A stretch of 64,000 nt of DNA from Planktothricoides sp. SR001 (GCF_001276715.1 NZ_LIUQ01000020.1:1-64000); one strand, 5' to 3'. Positions 1-9,614 are shown, counted from the stretch's first letter. Notes: generated by a model from the letters alone, not told the origin. Made by a program: numbers and translations.

Positions 1-55
1 GCCCCTACGACTTTTCACTTTCCCCCACACCCCCCACACCCCCCACACCCCGAAA
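1..55. repeat. Dispersed repeat tail with CCCCCACA-type units
   Basis: The window opens with the tail of a mosaic repeat: a 'cccctacgacttttcactt' module followed by reiterated 'cccccacac'. The same two modules appear in the same order inside the helicase gene near 31720-31765. The element continues beyond the left edge. Confidence 0.7.
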
Positions 56-65
56 GCTAGATGAA

Positions 66-773
66 TTAACTGAGAAGAGTCGCTTCTCCGGTATCCAAGT
101 CATAATAAGCACCGGCAATTTTTAGTTTGCCTTCTTGAACAAGCTGAGACAACACTGGAGAAGCATTCAGCCGTTCGATTTGTAACAAAACATTGGCTTT
201 ACAAACTTCCGTAAGGCGATCGCTCACATTATCGGCCACCCGACCGACAGCGGGGCGAATTGAATCTAAAATGCTGCCAATTTGACCGGGAACTTGGGCA
301 TCTTGGATCGCCGCATCCACCGCACCGCAGCGTTCGTGTCCCATCACCAATAGGACTTTTGCGCCTAAGACTAACGTGCCAAATTCTAAGCTGCCAATTT
401 CTTCTGGAGTCGCCACATTTCCCGCCACGCGAACCACAAATAAATCGCCTAATCCTTGGTCAAACACAAGTTCTGATGGCACGCGAGAATCCGCACAAGA
501 AAGAATCGCCGCAAACGGCTTTTGTTTAGCGGCCACTTCCGCTAGTCGGAATAAAGATTGATTGGGGTTTTCCCGTTTATCTTGGACAAATCGTTCATTT
601 CCCTGCATCAGTTTTTCTAGGGCTGCCTCTGGGGTCACATCATTTTGAGCCACGACAGGGGCTGGATTTCGGAGTTGGGAGCCAAACGTTTGGCTGAGAA
701 TTCCGGCACCAATGATTCCAGAGCTAAATTGTAACAGATTGCGACGGGACATTCTTGGTTGATGTTTTGACAT
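66..773 (-). CDS. Beta-class carbonic anhydrase with Tat signal
   Basis: Interconverts CO2 and bicarbonate. With the start at 773 (235 aa), residues 8-13 carry a twin-arginine motif (SRRNLL) followed by a hydrophobic stretch and an Ala-rich cleavage region, so export by Tat is likely. The zinc ligands Cys93, His146 and Cys149 are present, and the Asp95-Arg97 dyad sits in the CADSR motif. An upstream in-frame ATG at 827 would put 18 residues ahead of the Tat region; 773 is preferred for the signal position and a GAGG upstream. The extracytoplasmic location (periplasm or thylakoid lumen) is inferred from the signal. It is transcribed away from crtD, with no operon partner visible in the window. 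Confidence 0.93.
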   Translation of the reverse strand: MSKHQPRMSRRNLLQFSSGIIGAGILSQTFGSQLRNPAPVVAQNDVTPEAALEKLMQGNERFVQDKRENPNQSLFRLAEVAAKQKPFAAILSCADSRVPSELVFDQGLGDLFVVRVAGNVATPEEIGSLEFGTLVLGAKVLLVMGHERCGAVDAAIQDAQVPGQIGSILDSIRPAVGRVADNVSDRLTEVCKANVLLQIERLNASPVLSQLVQEGKLKIAGAYYDLDTGEATLLS

Positions 774-1041
774 TGCGTCTATTAACCTCGATCTATATAA
801 AAATGCTATGAATAGATATAAAGTCAATGGACGTCGATCGCGGAGTTTTTTTTGACCAAAGGACTTGTGGTAAAATCGATGCTAAAAAAACTTTTGTCTG
901 ACAGCAGTTTCCTCTGCTATACATCTCGATCCCCCATTCTCCAAGCCACTTGGATAATGGGGGACTTTCGTTGATTGCCCCCACCCCGCAGGGGCTGGCT
1001 TAACATACCTCAAAAAATCGCTTCGGTGCTGTATGTTATCT

Positions 1042-1112
1042 AGGACTTACGCAACGACTCTATATATATGGGGTATTGGTGTGTCACCGTCGGAACAACA
1101 CCCTACCGATAG
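1042..1112. mobile_element. Truncated copy of an 89-bp MITE-like repeat
   Basis: The sequence starts with AGGACTTACGCA and continues with the gggtattggtgtgtcaccg / cggaacaacaccctac core seen in full at 14014-14102. The right terminal repeat is missing. It lies in the 433-bp stretch 774-1206 between the carbonic anhydrase and crtD, which otherwise holds no gene I can support. Confidence 0.6.
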
Positions 1113-1158
1113 CTGATTATTAGACAAGAGTGCTTTCATAAGGTGTCGATCCCCCCAA

Positions 1159-1183
1159 CCGATGGCGGATTCACCGCCATCGG
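1159..1183. terminator. Perfect 10-bp hairpin downstream of crtD
   Basis: CCGATGGCGG and CCGCCATCGG flank a 5-base loop, starting 24 bp past the crtD stop. The T-run follows on the plus-strand side only, so a terminator role for crtD is uncertain. The stem sequence recurs in repeats near 23721-23957 and, in part, 51750-51835, so it may instead be a dispersed palindrome. Confidence 0.45.
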
Positions 1184-1206
1184 CTTTTTGGAATTTTTCA
1201 AGAAGT

Positions 1207-2811
1207 CTATTTTCCTTTTTCCCCGGCATCTTCCTCTTGAATTTGTCGCACTGCGGTCAATGCGGAATAACTCACCCCAGCAGTTCCTTCTCCTGGGTGA
1301 GTAGAGTCTCCCACTAACCATAAATGCTGAATTGGGGTGCGAGTGGCAATGCCAAAAGGCCCAAAAGTTTGAATCCGTTGTCCCACTCCCCCAACAATTC
1401 CATGTAAACGCCCGGTATATTGAGCAAAAGTGCGCGGTGTCGCCGCTTCTTGGTAAATGATTGTGTCAGAATTGAGGTGAAAATATTGCCCTAACCGCTG
1501 AATTGCTTTTTCCGTATAGGCTTGTTTTAATGCTGCATAATCATGGCAATTTTGCCACAGTTTTGTATCCGTAAAAGAAGACGCGGTAATGGTAAATTTG
1601 CCGTCGGGGGCGCGACCATCCCCAGGGTGACTGACAGAAACAAATAGAGAATTATTTTCCCCAATAGTTTGCCTTGCGCCGATTTTTCCATCTTCTGCAT
1701 ATTCATAGAGAAATTGCATATGGGGGGGACAATTTTCGGGAATAGCTTCTTGGGTGACACCTAAATAAACCACAAATGCACCGGAAGCGGGGGGCAAGTT
1801 TTCCACTCGGTTTTGATACAGGTTTTGGAAAAAGCGATGCTGTGGATTGGTTTTATGTTCTGGGACAACGGAAGTTAACATTTTTACTAAGTTTTGTACC
1901 GGCACATTTGCGACAATATGATCGGCTTTTTCTGTCCAAATTTTCCCGCTTTTCTGGTTGCTAATTACGACACTAGATGCCCCATGTTGATCGATGTTGA
2001 TTTCTTTGACTGTATGGCGCATAAATAGCTGACCGCCATATTTTTCTAAGCCTTCAACTAGGCGATCGCTCAACACTTGCATACTGCCTTTCAGGTGAAA
2101 CAGTCCTTGAGGAGACTGAGAAACTCCCAAGGCGGTGGCGGCATATAATAAGGCGGTTTCATTGGCATCAACTTGAGAATATAACTTCAGTTGTAAATCT
2201 AAAAAAGTTTTTAAGCGGTGATTCTTTTCTAAGCCAAATAATCGCAGGGCATCTAATACCGTCATTAAGGTAAAAGGGACGGTAATTAATGTGTCTGGTC
2301 GCAAGGCTTTGACTAATTGCCATATATCCCAACTATTGCGCGGCGGCAGTACCGGATCGCGGCCTTGAAATTGCCAACTGGCTTGAAATAATGTATCCAT
2401 TAATTGCCAAAAAGGTTGGCTTCCGGGAAAGTGGCGATCGCGTTCTTCCTGCCATTTTTTCGGGTCACGCCAAATATTAATTGGTTCGGTTTCTCCGGGT
2501 AAAAATACCGCACAAGCTGGATCGCAGTAGGTAGCTTCGGGCAGGTCAATTTCTAACTCCGAGAAAATACGGTGATGAATGCCTCCCGGTTCTAATCCTG
2601 CGACTTGGGTTGCCCCTACATCAAAGGTAAATCCTTGGCGTTTGAATGTAGAAGCACAGCCCCCAGGAACGATCGCCTGGTCATAAATTCGCACTTGATA
2701 ACCCCGTTTGGCTAACAGTACACCTGCGGTTAACCCACCAATTCCTGCCCCAATGACGATCGCGGTTTTTTGATGATTCTCTGGGGGATGATTCTGTTGA
2801 CTGTTGGCCAT
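1207..2811 (-). CDS. crtD: C-3',4' desaturase-type carotenoid oxidoreductase
   Basis: A 534-aa FAD-dependent amine-oxidase/phytoene-desaturase superfamily protein. The N-terminal dinucleotide fold (VIGAGIGGLTAG, about residues 19-30) and the C-terminal FAD-contact segment (VGDSTHPGEGTAGVS, about residues 500-515) are both clear. Overall similarity is to cyanobacterial CrtD, which introduces the 3',4' double bond in myxol-type carotenoid glycosides, rather than to the CrtH isomerase. CrtD and CrtH are relatives, so the exact substrate rests on family recognition. It stands alone on the minus strand; a second, CrtI-like desaturase lies at 57531-59030. Confidence 0.82.
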   Translation of the reverse strand: MANSQQNHPPENHQKTAIVIGAGIGGLTAGVLLAKRGYQVRIYDQAIVPGGCASTFKRQGFTFDVGATQVAGLEPGGIHHRIFSELEIDLPEATYCDPACAVFLPGETEPINIWRDPKKWQEERDRHFPGSQPFWQLMDTLFQASWQFQGRDPVLPPRNSWDIWQLVKALRPDTLITVPFTLMTVLDALRLFGLEKNHRLKTFLDLQLKLYSQVDANETALLYAATALGVSQSPQGLFHLKGSMQVLSDRLVEGLEKYGGQLFMRHTVKEINIDQHGASSVVISNQKSGKIWTEKADHIVANVPVQNLVKMLTSVVPEHKTNPQHRFFQNLYQNRVENLPPASGAFVVYLGVTQEAIPENCPPHMQFLYEYAEDGKIGARQTIGENNSLFVSVSHPGDGRAPDGKFTITASSFTDTKLWQNCHDYAALKQAYTEKAIQRLGQYFHLNSDTIIYQEAATPRTFAQYTGRLHGIVGGVGQRIQTFGPFGIATRTPIQHLWLVGDSTHPGEGTAGVSYSALTAVRQIQEEDAGEKGK

Positions 2812-2987
2812 GAAATCAATCTTTACATTTGTTTACAATGTCGATTGTAGTTGATTTTCTCATGGTATGAGTGTGGCATGAGTGGCTGGGGATGAATATT
2901 CCCCGCAGGTGCGCCACGGATGTCAATCCGTGGCTAGATGAGTTCGCGAATAGCGGAATATCAAGGGTTAACAACGGTTAACAAGGG

Positions 2988-3677
2988 TTAACGAGAAGAC
3001 TTAAGCAAAGCCGCATCAATTTGTTGAACTAAATGATCCATTGTTGATGAGTTGTCGAGTACCACGTCAGCTAGGGACGCTTTTTCGTCAATGGACATTT
3101 GGCTATCAATGCGGGCGATCGCTTGTTCTGCCGCCAGACCATCTCGTTTGATTAACCGCTCGATTTCTAAAGCCCGTGGCGCATAAACCACCCAAATTTC
3201 CGTGACTAAATCGGTCATTTTGGCTTCAAACAACAAGGGCACCACCAAAACAATTGGGGTTTGTGGTGTTGGTTGAATTTTGCCATTATTTTTGGCTGGG
3301 GGTTGCTTGGGTGCGAGGATTTTTTGGATTCCTTCGCGCAACCGACGCCGAACATAAGGATGAATTTGTTGCTCAATCCAATGCCGTTCCGCAGGGTTGC
3401 TAAAGATAATATGGCCGAGTTGTCCTCGATTCAAATTACCATCGTCAAGGAGAATACCTGTGCCGTAACGGTTGGAGATCGCCTTGAGTACCGGAGAACC
3501 GAGTTTCACTGCGTCGCGAGCAAAAATATCGGCATCAAATACGGGCAATTGGTGAACGGTTGCCAAATAGTCAGAAACGGTCGTTTTGCCGGTGCTGATG
3601 CCGCCGGTTAAACCAATGATTCGGGGTTGGATGTTAGTGTATGTAGGCAAGGGTCTGGGATTGGCGCTTGTGGTCAT
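2988..3677 (-). CDS. coaE: Dephospho-CoA kinase
   Basis: Catalyses the last step of coenzyme A synthesis, phosphorylation of the 3'-hydroxyl of dephospho-CoA. The P-loop GLTGGISTGKT lies at about residues 23-33, followed by the typical DAD motif (FDADIFARDAV) and the VVPLLFEAK segment of the lid and substrate region. At 229 aa it is slightly longer than usual (about 200), owing to an N-terminal extension of about 20 residues and an insert near residue 125. Upstream of 3677 is an untranslated region with no clear partner. Confidence 0.95.
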   Translation of the reverse strand: MTTSANPRPLPTYTNIQPRIIGLTGGISTGKTTVSDYLATVHQLPVFDADIFARDAVKLGSPVLKAISNRYGTGILLDDGNLNRGQLGHIIFSNPAERHWIEQQIHPYVRRRLREGIQKILAPKQPPAKNNGKIQPTPQTPIVLVVPLLFEAKMTDLVTEIWVVYAPRALEIERLIKRDGLAAEQAIARIDSQMSIDEKASLADVVLDNSSTMDHLVQQIDAALLKSSR

Positions 3678-4171
3678 TAGTCAACTCCGCTTCAGTGACA
3701 TCACCACAAATAATATAGCTGGTCGTTGGGATAAGAAACAGCCCGAATTCATGGTAATTCTGAATTAGATATAGGATGTTACCATTTTTAAGTGTTAACT
3801 GTTGGTAAAAATACAATTTGATTAATTTTTTTGATACCCCTGGAAGCGATCGCAATGATTTAGATAATTCATTGCCCGAATGGTTCTGCGATCGCCATGA
3901 ATCGCCATAAATGAAGAATGCGATCGACCCCGCGCCCAATTTTTGCAAGTTTTTTCAAATTTTTTCAAATAACTAGGCATTGACTAATTTTGCTATTTTT
4001 TTCTAGATAATTGCAGTTATCTATCTGCAATTATTGATAAATCAATTAGCCCCTAAAAAAACCATAATTTGTTCAAGCAAATTGCTTAATTCTCCCGCTT
4101 CACGCGATCGCGCAATCCAATTAAACAAGCCGCCAATCACCCAAGTTTACTGGCGGCTGGTCATCATCTGC
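3678..4171. other. Intergenic region, no supported gene
   Basis: This 494-bp AT-rich spacer has several HIP1 octamers. A possible 32-codon frame (GTG at 4140, stop at 4042, minus strand) follows a CCGCCA/TGGCGG hairpin downstream of the DUF1838 gene. It is too short and unsupported to call. The hairpin could serve as that gene's terminator. Confidence 0.4.
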
Positions 4172-4996
4172 TTATTCTGGAGAATCAAGTTCAAAAATGG
4201 GAAATATTTCTTGCCGCAGATAGGCATCAAAGTGTTGATAAAAATACTTCCAAGAAGTACAATTATCTTGAGCCAGTTTTTTCATCGGCGCATTTTGATA
4301 TAAAGGCACACGGGTGGTAATTTCATCTTGCAGCAATTGGGGCAGATTATTAAAAATGGGCACTTTTTTCCCCCAAGCACTGTAAATCAGATAACCAGGG
4401 CGATCGCCCATTTTCATCCACGGCAACCAAGGCCCAATTCTATCCCAAGCTAACATCACATTGGGAATAGAAATAAGTTCTGTATTTTCCATATCAGCCG
4501 TAGAGACAGTCAATTTAAACAGTTCCGTTGACTGATAAATTGCCTGGGGACTATAGGGAGCAAATTTCGCATCTTTTGCCAGAGGATTCGGATATTGAGG
4601 AAATAAATTAATCAGAAAAGTCGTGAGATCCCCAGCCACAATTCCCGGAAACCGTTTTGTCAGATTAAAATTTGCCTGGACTGGATTGTTGGCCACATGA
4701 ACCACGGGTAAAATTTCACCTGTCCAGGGGTTTTGCCAATGATTTAAGCGGGTTCCGGTCATCGGGTCTAAATATAAACTGATTTCCCGCGAGGTAAAAT
4801 CCCAAGTTTCATCGGGGTTAGAAATAAACCGGGCAACACTCATCCCTAATATCTGAAATAAATGTTTTGTCGGTTCTCCGGGAACTATCCCATAAATTGA
4901 ACCCGACCAGGTAAGAAAAGATTGGCTGCCATCTGCACTTCCTCTAACTTTTATCCAATCTTTTAGGTTTAAATCTGTTTTGATAAAATTCATCAT
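4172..4996 (-). CDS. DUF1838 family protein
   Basis: A 274-aa protein recognised as DUF1838 from its overall pattern, including a DPMTGTRLNHWQNPWTGE segment and a Trp-rich C-terminal half. No catalytic motif is known to me and none is evident. There is no signal peptide or membrane segment. The family occurs in cyanobacteria and proteobacteria with unknown function. The start ATGATGAATTT at 4996 gives a full-length family match. It is monocistronic in this window. Confidence 0.75.
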   Translation of the reverse strand: MMNFIKTDLNLKDWIKVRGSADGSQSFLTWSGSIYGIVPGEPTKHLFQILGMSVARFISNPDETWDFTSREISLYLDPMTGTRLNHWQNPWTGEILPVVHVANNPVQANFNLTKRFPGIVAGDLTTFLINLFPQYPNPLAKDAKFAPYSPQAIYQSTELFKLTVSTADMENTELISIPNVMLAWDRIGPWLPWMKMGDRPGYLIYSAWGKKVPIFNNLPQLLQDEITTRVPLYQNAPMKKLAQDNCTSWKYFYQHFDAYLRQEIFPIFELDSPE

Positions 4997-5348
4997 TTAT
5001 TAGATAAATACACTAAATGATTTTAATTTTTTGCTATTGCTATCAATCGTCCGTCGATTTTACCTGAGATTAGTTTGGGATAATTAGTTAGCAAAAATTT
5101 GCTTTACATCCCTATTATTTACTTAATTTTAGTTTTTTTGCCCGTTTTACTGTTGCCTATTATCATTTTTTATGGATAACTATTCAAGGGTAGTTAATCT
5201 AAAGATTTAATCAGATAATATGGAAATCAGAAACCGAATTTGTTACCCGGTGAACCAGGATTTCTGGAACAATGGGCAGAACCCGGTTTCTGAATTAACC
5301 GATTAATCGTTGCGACTAAAAGCCAGCAATTTACCAGGTTTAAATGTC
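4997..5348. other. Intergenic region with GAAACCGGGTTTCT-type repeat
   Basis: A 352-bp AT-rich spacer. Near 5226-5296 two diverged halves of an 'agaaacc...ggtttct' inverted repeat are seen; related copies occur at 17175, 51363-51436 and 54930-55030. No gene is evident. Confidence 0.5.
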
Positions 5349-5732
5349 TTAATTACTGCTACTATTGCGCCGTCCCAGTTCATAAACTCCCGACCCAATA
5401 CAGCTAATCATCCCCACACTGATCGCCCAACTCGATCCCAGACTGAGTTCAATGCCGTAATTACATAAAACTCCCACGATAAAAAATGGGAGAATGCTGC
5501 ACACTGAAGCATAGAATGCATTTTGTGACTCTCGGGCTTTGCGAGTTCTTTCAAACTCTTTCTCGGAGGTGTAGAGCGATCGCTCCGCAAAATTAAACCA
5601 GCGGTTGAGTTGTTCTGTCACCCACTGACTTAGGGGATAAAACCCTAAATACAACGACAGCGCCCACAAGCTGGCGCCCGCTACCGTAGTGGCATCAAAG
5701 GGAAACCTGAAGAAAAAAATGTCAGTCAACAT
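5349..5732 (-). CDS. Small hypothetical membrane protein
   Basis: A 127-aa protein with a hydrophobic segment near residues 17-34, a charged amphipathic middle (about 38-72, rich in Glu, Arg and Lys) and two further hydrophobic stretches (about 74-95 and 100-116). This suggests a membrane protein with a soluble loop. No family recognised. It is a single gene with an AT-rich upstream region. Confidence 0.65.
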   Translation of the reverse strand: MLTDIFFFRFPFDATTVAGASLWALSLYLGFYPLSQWVTEQLNRWFNFAERSLYTSEKEFERTRKARESQNAFYASVCSILPFFIVGVLCNYGIELSLGSSWAISVGMISCIGSGVYELGRRNSSSN

Positions 5733-6444
5733 AGGTCAAAAAAATATTGCAGCTAATGGGATCGGTTCAGCAAGGGGGTTGAGTGGAGGATATGTCCACC
5801 AAAAAATCCACCAAAGAATATGGTAATCTTAACGAAAATTTTAAGGTTCTGGAAACCCTGCCCACCATCATGGGTCTAAAATCTAGATTCCGGTTGGCAC
5901 TAAAACCAAAAATGATTCACACTCTTGGGTTTTACCTGGTAGGTGATGACAGGTGCGATCGCACTCCCCAAACTTGATAAAAAAATTTACAAAAAAAACT
6001 TGTCAAATAAATTGACTTAGGGAAGCTTTTATGTTATTTATCCGTTCATTATCTGCCGATCGCTTCCAATCTTGTCAGACTGGCAACAGAAAGTCAGGAG
6101 GTTCCCGATCCGGACAGGGCTAAAACATCAAAAATCATTAGACATTGAAATTTACCCCGAAAAGAATCAATCCTAAATATTTATAATATTTATAATCCAG
6201 AAAAAATTTCCCGCCAAAAAGCTTTTTTTAAATATCTGAATAATTCCTGATAGTTTAGGAGACACCTGAAAAAATATAAAGCTTTAGAGTACCTGTGGAG
6301 ATAGTTAACTCAAAAAGAGTTAAACTAAACCCTTAAGAACGCACTGAAGGATCAAAATATGTTTAATCTGAATATTTAACTTGATTTAATCTGAATCTAT
6401 GCTCGAATCTGGAAATCATTACGGTATCTGAGGAGTATCCACCT
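5733..6444. other. Long leader/intergenic region before the M23 peptidase gene
   Basis: A 712-bp AT-rich stretch. A 64-codon frame at 5783-5977 lacks a convincing ribosome site or composition. Just upstream of the peptidase gene is a short perfect hairpin (GTTAACTC/GAGTTAAC near 6305-6327). A structured 5' leader is possible, but I could not match any riboswitch class by eye. Confidence 0.4.
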
Positions 6445-7101
6445 GTGAAGCAAAAGTTACGATCAATACTCAAGCAACTCAAGCAAAAATGCTGGAGTCC
6501 CATCACCCAAGTTGTGTTAATCGCCATGCTCAGTTTATTTACAGTCCTGGGTTTAAATGGGATTGATATGATGCAACCGGCTACGGCGAATGAAACTTAT
6601 CAGGTTGCCCGGGGCAGCGCGTGGCAAAATGCCTCGTTTCCAGTAGAAAATTTTCAAGAATATACTTCCCCATTTGGCTATCGGCGATCGCCCACCGGAG
6701 GATACACCGAAGAATTTCACTCAGGATTAGACATTGCGGCACCAATGGGTAGCTACGTCCGTAATTGGTGGGCGGGTACGGTGGTAGAAGTGATTGATGA
6801 TGGTCGTTGTGGCATTGGTCTGGTGATTTCATCCGGCAATTGGGATCACATCTATTGCCACATGGACGGATCCGTAGAAACATCTAACGGAGTTCCGTAT
6901 TTAATCGACCGATCTGGCGGCATTTTTATCGGTGAAGGCCAACAGATCCCTGCCGGAGCACGCATTGGTCGAGTGGGTATGACAGGTCGCACCACCGGCC
7001 CCCATTTACACTGGGGGCTAAAATATGCGGGTCAATGGTATGACCCAGCCCTAGTCATTCGCCAAATGTATCAAGATCAACAAATATCTCGGCAACCCTA
7101 A
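6445..7101 (+). CDS. M23 (LytM-type) metallopeptidase
   Basis: An exported peptidoglycan hydrolase-like protein of 218 aa. Residues 1-48 form a long signal or anchor with a hydrophobic core at about 22-39. The LytM zinc motif is intact: His92 and Asp96 (HSGLD), His139 (YCHMD) and His187/His189 (GPHLHW). An active endopeptidase that cuts peptide crosslinks in the wall is therefore expected. The start is GTG at 6445, chosen because a TGAGGAG ribosome site lies 9 bases upstream. There is no LysM or coiled-coil domain, so it is a minimal version of the family. It is monocistronic, with its own terminator. Confidence 0.9.
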   Translation: MKQKLRSILKQLKQKCWSPITQVVLIAMLSLFTVLGLNGIDMMQPATANETYQVARGSAWQNASFPVENFQEYTSPFGYRRSPTGGYTEEFHSGLDIAAPMGSYVRNWWAGTVVEVIDDGRCGIGLVISSGNWDHIYCHMDGSVETSNGVPYLIDRSGGIFIGEGQQIPAGARIGRVGMTGRTTGPHLHWGLKYAGQWYDPALVIRQMYQDQQISRQP

Positions 7102-7156
7102 GACGAATCGAGACAACCGAGCCAAAAAATTGCAAATCAAAAAAAACTGACCAAAC

Positions 7157-7223
7157 AACCGAGTTTATACGGAGATACCTCAGTAAAAACGCTGAGGATC
7201 TTGCGTAGAACCTCGGTTTTTTT
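7157..7223 (+). terminator. Rho-independent terminator after the M23 gene
   Basis: An inner hairpin CCTCAG/CTGAGG (7178-7197) is nested within an outer AACCGAG/CTCGGTT pair, followed by a T7 run. It lies 56 bp beyond the stop. Confidence 0.7.
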
Positions 7224-7336
7224 GGCTTCACTTAGCCGGATCAAGATCACAATCCCAGAGTAATCAGATCACTGTAAAATTTGAGAAAATCTTGCATTGT
7301 AATAAACAACCCAATTCCATATTACTTCGTGAGATT

Positions 7337-7537
7337 ATGTCACTTACCAAAAATCGGTCCAAGCTATCCCTTGAAGAACTTTACGGTCAAGCGATGTTTT
7401 CTACCATCTTAACTTCTTCTGACCGTCAAAAAATCAAAAATCTCTTGTTAGGGGAATCTTTGAGTCACTCAGAAATGCTGATTATCGATCGCCTACTCTA
7501 CAATGTCCGTCAAGGATGGCTTCAGGTGACAGATTAA
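7337..7537 (+). CDS. Small hypothetical protein
   Basis: A 66-aa, mostly helical, soluble protein (from MSLTKN) with no family I can name. An ATG 15 codons upstream (7292) is in frame, but 7337 fits the folded part better. The regular amphipathic pattern (LSLEELYGQAM, MLIIDRLLYNVRQGWL) resembles small conserved cyanobacterial proteins. No partner gene is nearby. Confidence 0.6.
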   Translation: MSLTKNRSKLSLEELYGQAMFSTILTSSDRQKIKNLLLGESLSHSEMLIIDRLLYNVRQGWLQVTD

Positions 7538-8074
7538 ACAGTGTTTTTCAACATTCTCTGGTTTTGAGGAGAAATTGATGACGCGATCGCCATGATTTTC
7601 ATACCTATTTGAGCTATAATACTCAAATCATCACTTGATAACGATAAAATCTGGCTAACATCATCAAAAAAATGAAAAACCATATTCATCAACTCTCGCT
7701 TCCTTTAGCTTTTTATCCTAAAATAAATAAAAAATCCTAAATATTTTCACGGCTTTGATATTAGACAATCAAAGCTAGATTGATGCTGTTTATATATATC
7801 CGATTAAAAACGTAGGCAAAACGTATAAATCGCAATTATAACCATTACCGACTACATCAAATAAAAACCCTGATTATTTATTAATTCGATCCTGAGAATA
7901 ATTAGGGCAATCTGGAGGGGATAAAATGTGCGATCGCATTCCTCAAAATCCTCTCGCCGATACCTGAATTGATTAACTAAATAAATTATGTTATAATTAG
8001 CATTAGCTAAACAGCGGTTTTGCCTTCAGCTAAAGTCCCGGCAATTACATTCAGATCGACGCCAAAAATCAACG
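7538..8074. other. Intergenic region, nothing recognised
   Basis: A 537-bp AT-rich spacer with two HIP1 octamers. No open frame, repeat array or terminator that I can support. Confidence 0.5.
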
Positions 8075-9487
8075 ATGGTTACTCAAAATCAATCACAATT
8101 AGAACTATTTAACCCCAACCTCTTACAACTTTTGACGGGTGGGGTTAAATTTAAGTTTATTGACTTATTTTCGGGAATTGGCGGTTTCCGCATTCCTTTA
8201 GAAAAATTAGGCGGTAAATGTGTAGGCTACTCGGAAATAGATCCAGAAGCCCAGAAAGTCTATCGGCAAAATTTTATCGGCTATGTGAATTCCGATGAAA
8301 TTGATTTAGGGGATATCAGAAATATCCAAGAAATTCCCGCAAATCTTGACTTAATTGTGGGCGGTGTTCCCTGTCAGCCTTGGTCGATCGCCGGAAAATT
8401 AAAAGGATTTGATGACCCCAGAGGACAGCTTTGGTTTGACGTAATGCGTTTATTAGCAAAATATCAACCAAAATCTTTTATTTTTGAAAATGTCCGAGGT
8501 TTAGCCAGTCCGAAAAACCGCCAAAGCTTTGATTATTTATTACAACAGTTTGAAGCGATCGACTATTCCGTTCGCTGGAAAATCATTAATTCTTATGATT
8601 TTGGCGTTCCCCAAAGTCGAGAAAGAGTATTTATCGTGGGCATCAGAAATGATTTAGAAAATGCTCAAGCCTACTCTTTTCCTGAACCGATTGATTGTCA
8701 GCCCAAGCTGGTTGATATTATCGATGAGATTAAAGACTGCGAAATTATCGAAAAAGTCAAAGTTTCTCCTGATTTACTCTTTGGGGAGCAAATTCCGCCG
8801 TCGCGCAATCGGTTTCAAAAAGATGATGAAATGAATGATTTTTTTGTGTTTTCCGATTTGCGGAATGGTCATACCACGATTCACTCTTGGGATTTAATTA
8901 AAACCAGCGAAAGAGAAAAGTTAATTTGTGTTACAATTCTGAAAAATCGCCGCCGCAAGAAATATGGATTAAAGGATGGAAATCCTTTATCTTTTCAGGA
9001 TTTAAGCGAGTTAATTGATGGCCTTAAAGAAGCAGAACTGGATCGACTGGTGGAGAAAAAAATCTTACGTCTAGTGAGAGACGGTGCAGTATCCAAGTAT
9101 GAATTTGTGAATTCCAAAAATAGTGCAGGAATTGGTGGGGTTTATCGGGTATTTTTGCCCAGTTCAGCGATGATTCCTACTTTGACTGCTACGGGGACAA
9201 AAGACTATATTGCTACAGTGGCTATTCATGCCGAAAATCCCGAAGAATATAAGCGTCTATTTTTACAAAAAATCTATAAACCGAAAAATTTTAGGTTGAT
9301 TACCGCCCAAGACGCTTGCCGACTGCAAGGATTTCCCGATTGGTTTCAATGCCATGAAAACCCCAATATTGCGAAAAAACAATTCGGCAATGCTGTTTCC
9401 GTTCCGGCTGTCTATTATATTGCCAAAAATTTAGTGGAAAAAATTTTTTTTAGTCAAGATTGTTTAACGGATTTTAGTTTACCATAG
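8075..9487 (+). CDS. Orphan C5-cytosine DNA methyltransferase
   Basis: Transfers a methyl group from SAM to cytosine C5 in DNA. The conserved motifs are in order in 470 aa: motif I FSGIGGFR (32-39), motif IV with the catalytic Cys100 (VPCQPWS), motif VI ENV (138-140), motif VIII QSRERV (180-185), then RLQGFP and QFGNAVSVP near the C-terminus. Between motifs VIII and IX lies a long target-recognition region (about 200-385) with a Lys/Arg-rich helical insert. No restriction endonuclease gene adjoins it, so it is orphan or regulatory by context. The target sequence cannot be read from the gene. HIP1 octamers are rarer here than in the next gene, which hints at later acquisition. Confidence 0.93.
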   Translation: MVTQNQSQLELFNPNLLQLLTGGVKFKFIDLFSGIGGFRIPLEKLGGKCVGYSEIDPEAQKVYRQNFIGYVNSDEIDLGDIRNIQEIPANLDLIVGGVPCQPWSIAGKLKGFDDPRGQLWFDVMRLLAKYQPKSFIFENVRGLASPKNRQSFDYLLQQFEAIDYSVRWKIINSYDFGVPQSRERVFIVGIRNDLENAQAYSFPEPIDCQPKLVDIIDEIKDCEIIEKVKVSPDLLFGEQIPPSRNRFQKDDEMNDFFVFSDLRNGHTTIHSWDLIKTSEREKLICVTILKNRRRKKYGLKDGNPLSFQDLSELIDGLKEAELDRLVEKKILRLVRDGAVSKYEFVNSKNSAGIGGVYRVFLPSSAMIPTLTATGTKDYIATVAIHAENPEEYKRLFLQKIYKPKNFRLITAQDACRLQGFPDWFQCHENPNIAKKQFGNAVSVPAVYYIAKNLVEKIFFSQDCLTDFSLP

Positions 9488-9553
9488 TAAATTAGATGGG
9501 AATACTAGAATATTAATATATAGTGTTTATCGCGTCGATCATACTCTGATTGG

Positions 9554-9573
9554 ATTCCCGCATTCGCGGGAAT
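9554..9573. repeat. Dispersed palindrome (attcccgc/gcgggaat)
   Basis: ATTCCCGC and GCGGGAAT around a short spacer. The same palindrome recurs at about 10977, 20381, 20500, 36988 and 37285 in this window. Confidence 0.75.
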
Positions 9574-9614
9574 GACAATTTTTTGATATATCTCATACTA
9601 AAGAAAATTTTTAT

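Noticed and set aside
3634-3948. 104-codon minus-strand frame over the coaE start
   Set aside because: It overlaps coaE in another frame; no ribosome site; composition not protein-like.
4042-4140. 32-codon GTG frame on the minus strand
   Set aside because: The residues look plausible, but it is too short, has no clear ribosome site and overlaps a hairpin.
5783-5977. 64-codon plus-strand frame
   Set aside because: No recognisable domain, weak context; likely chance.
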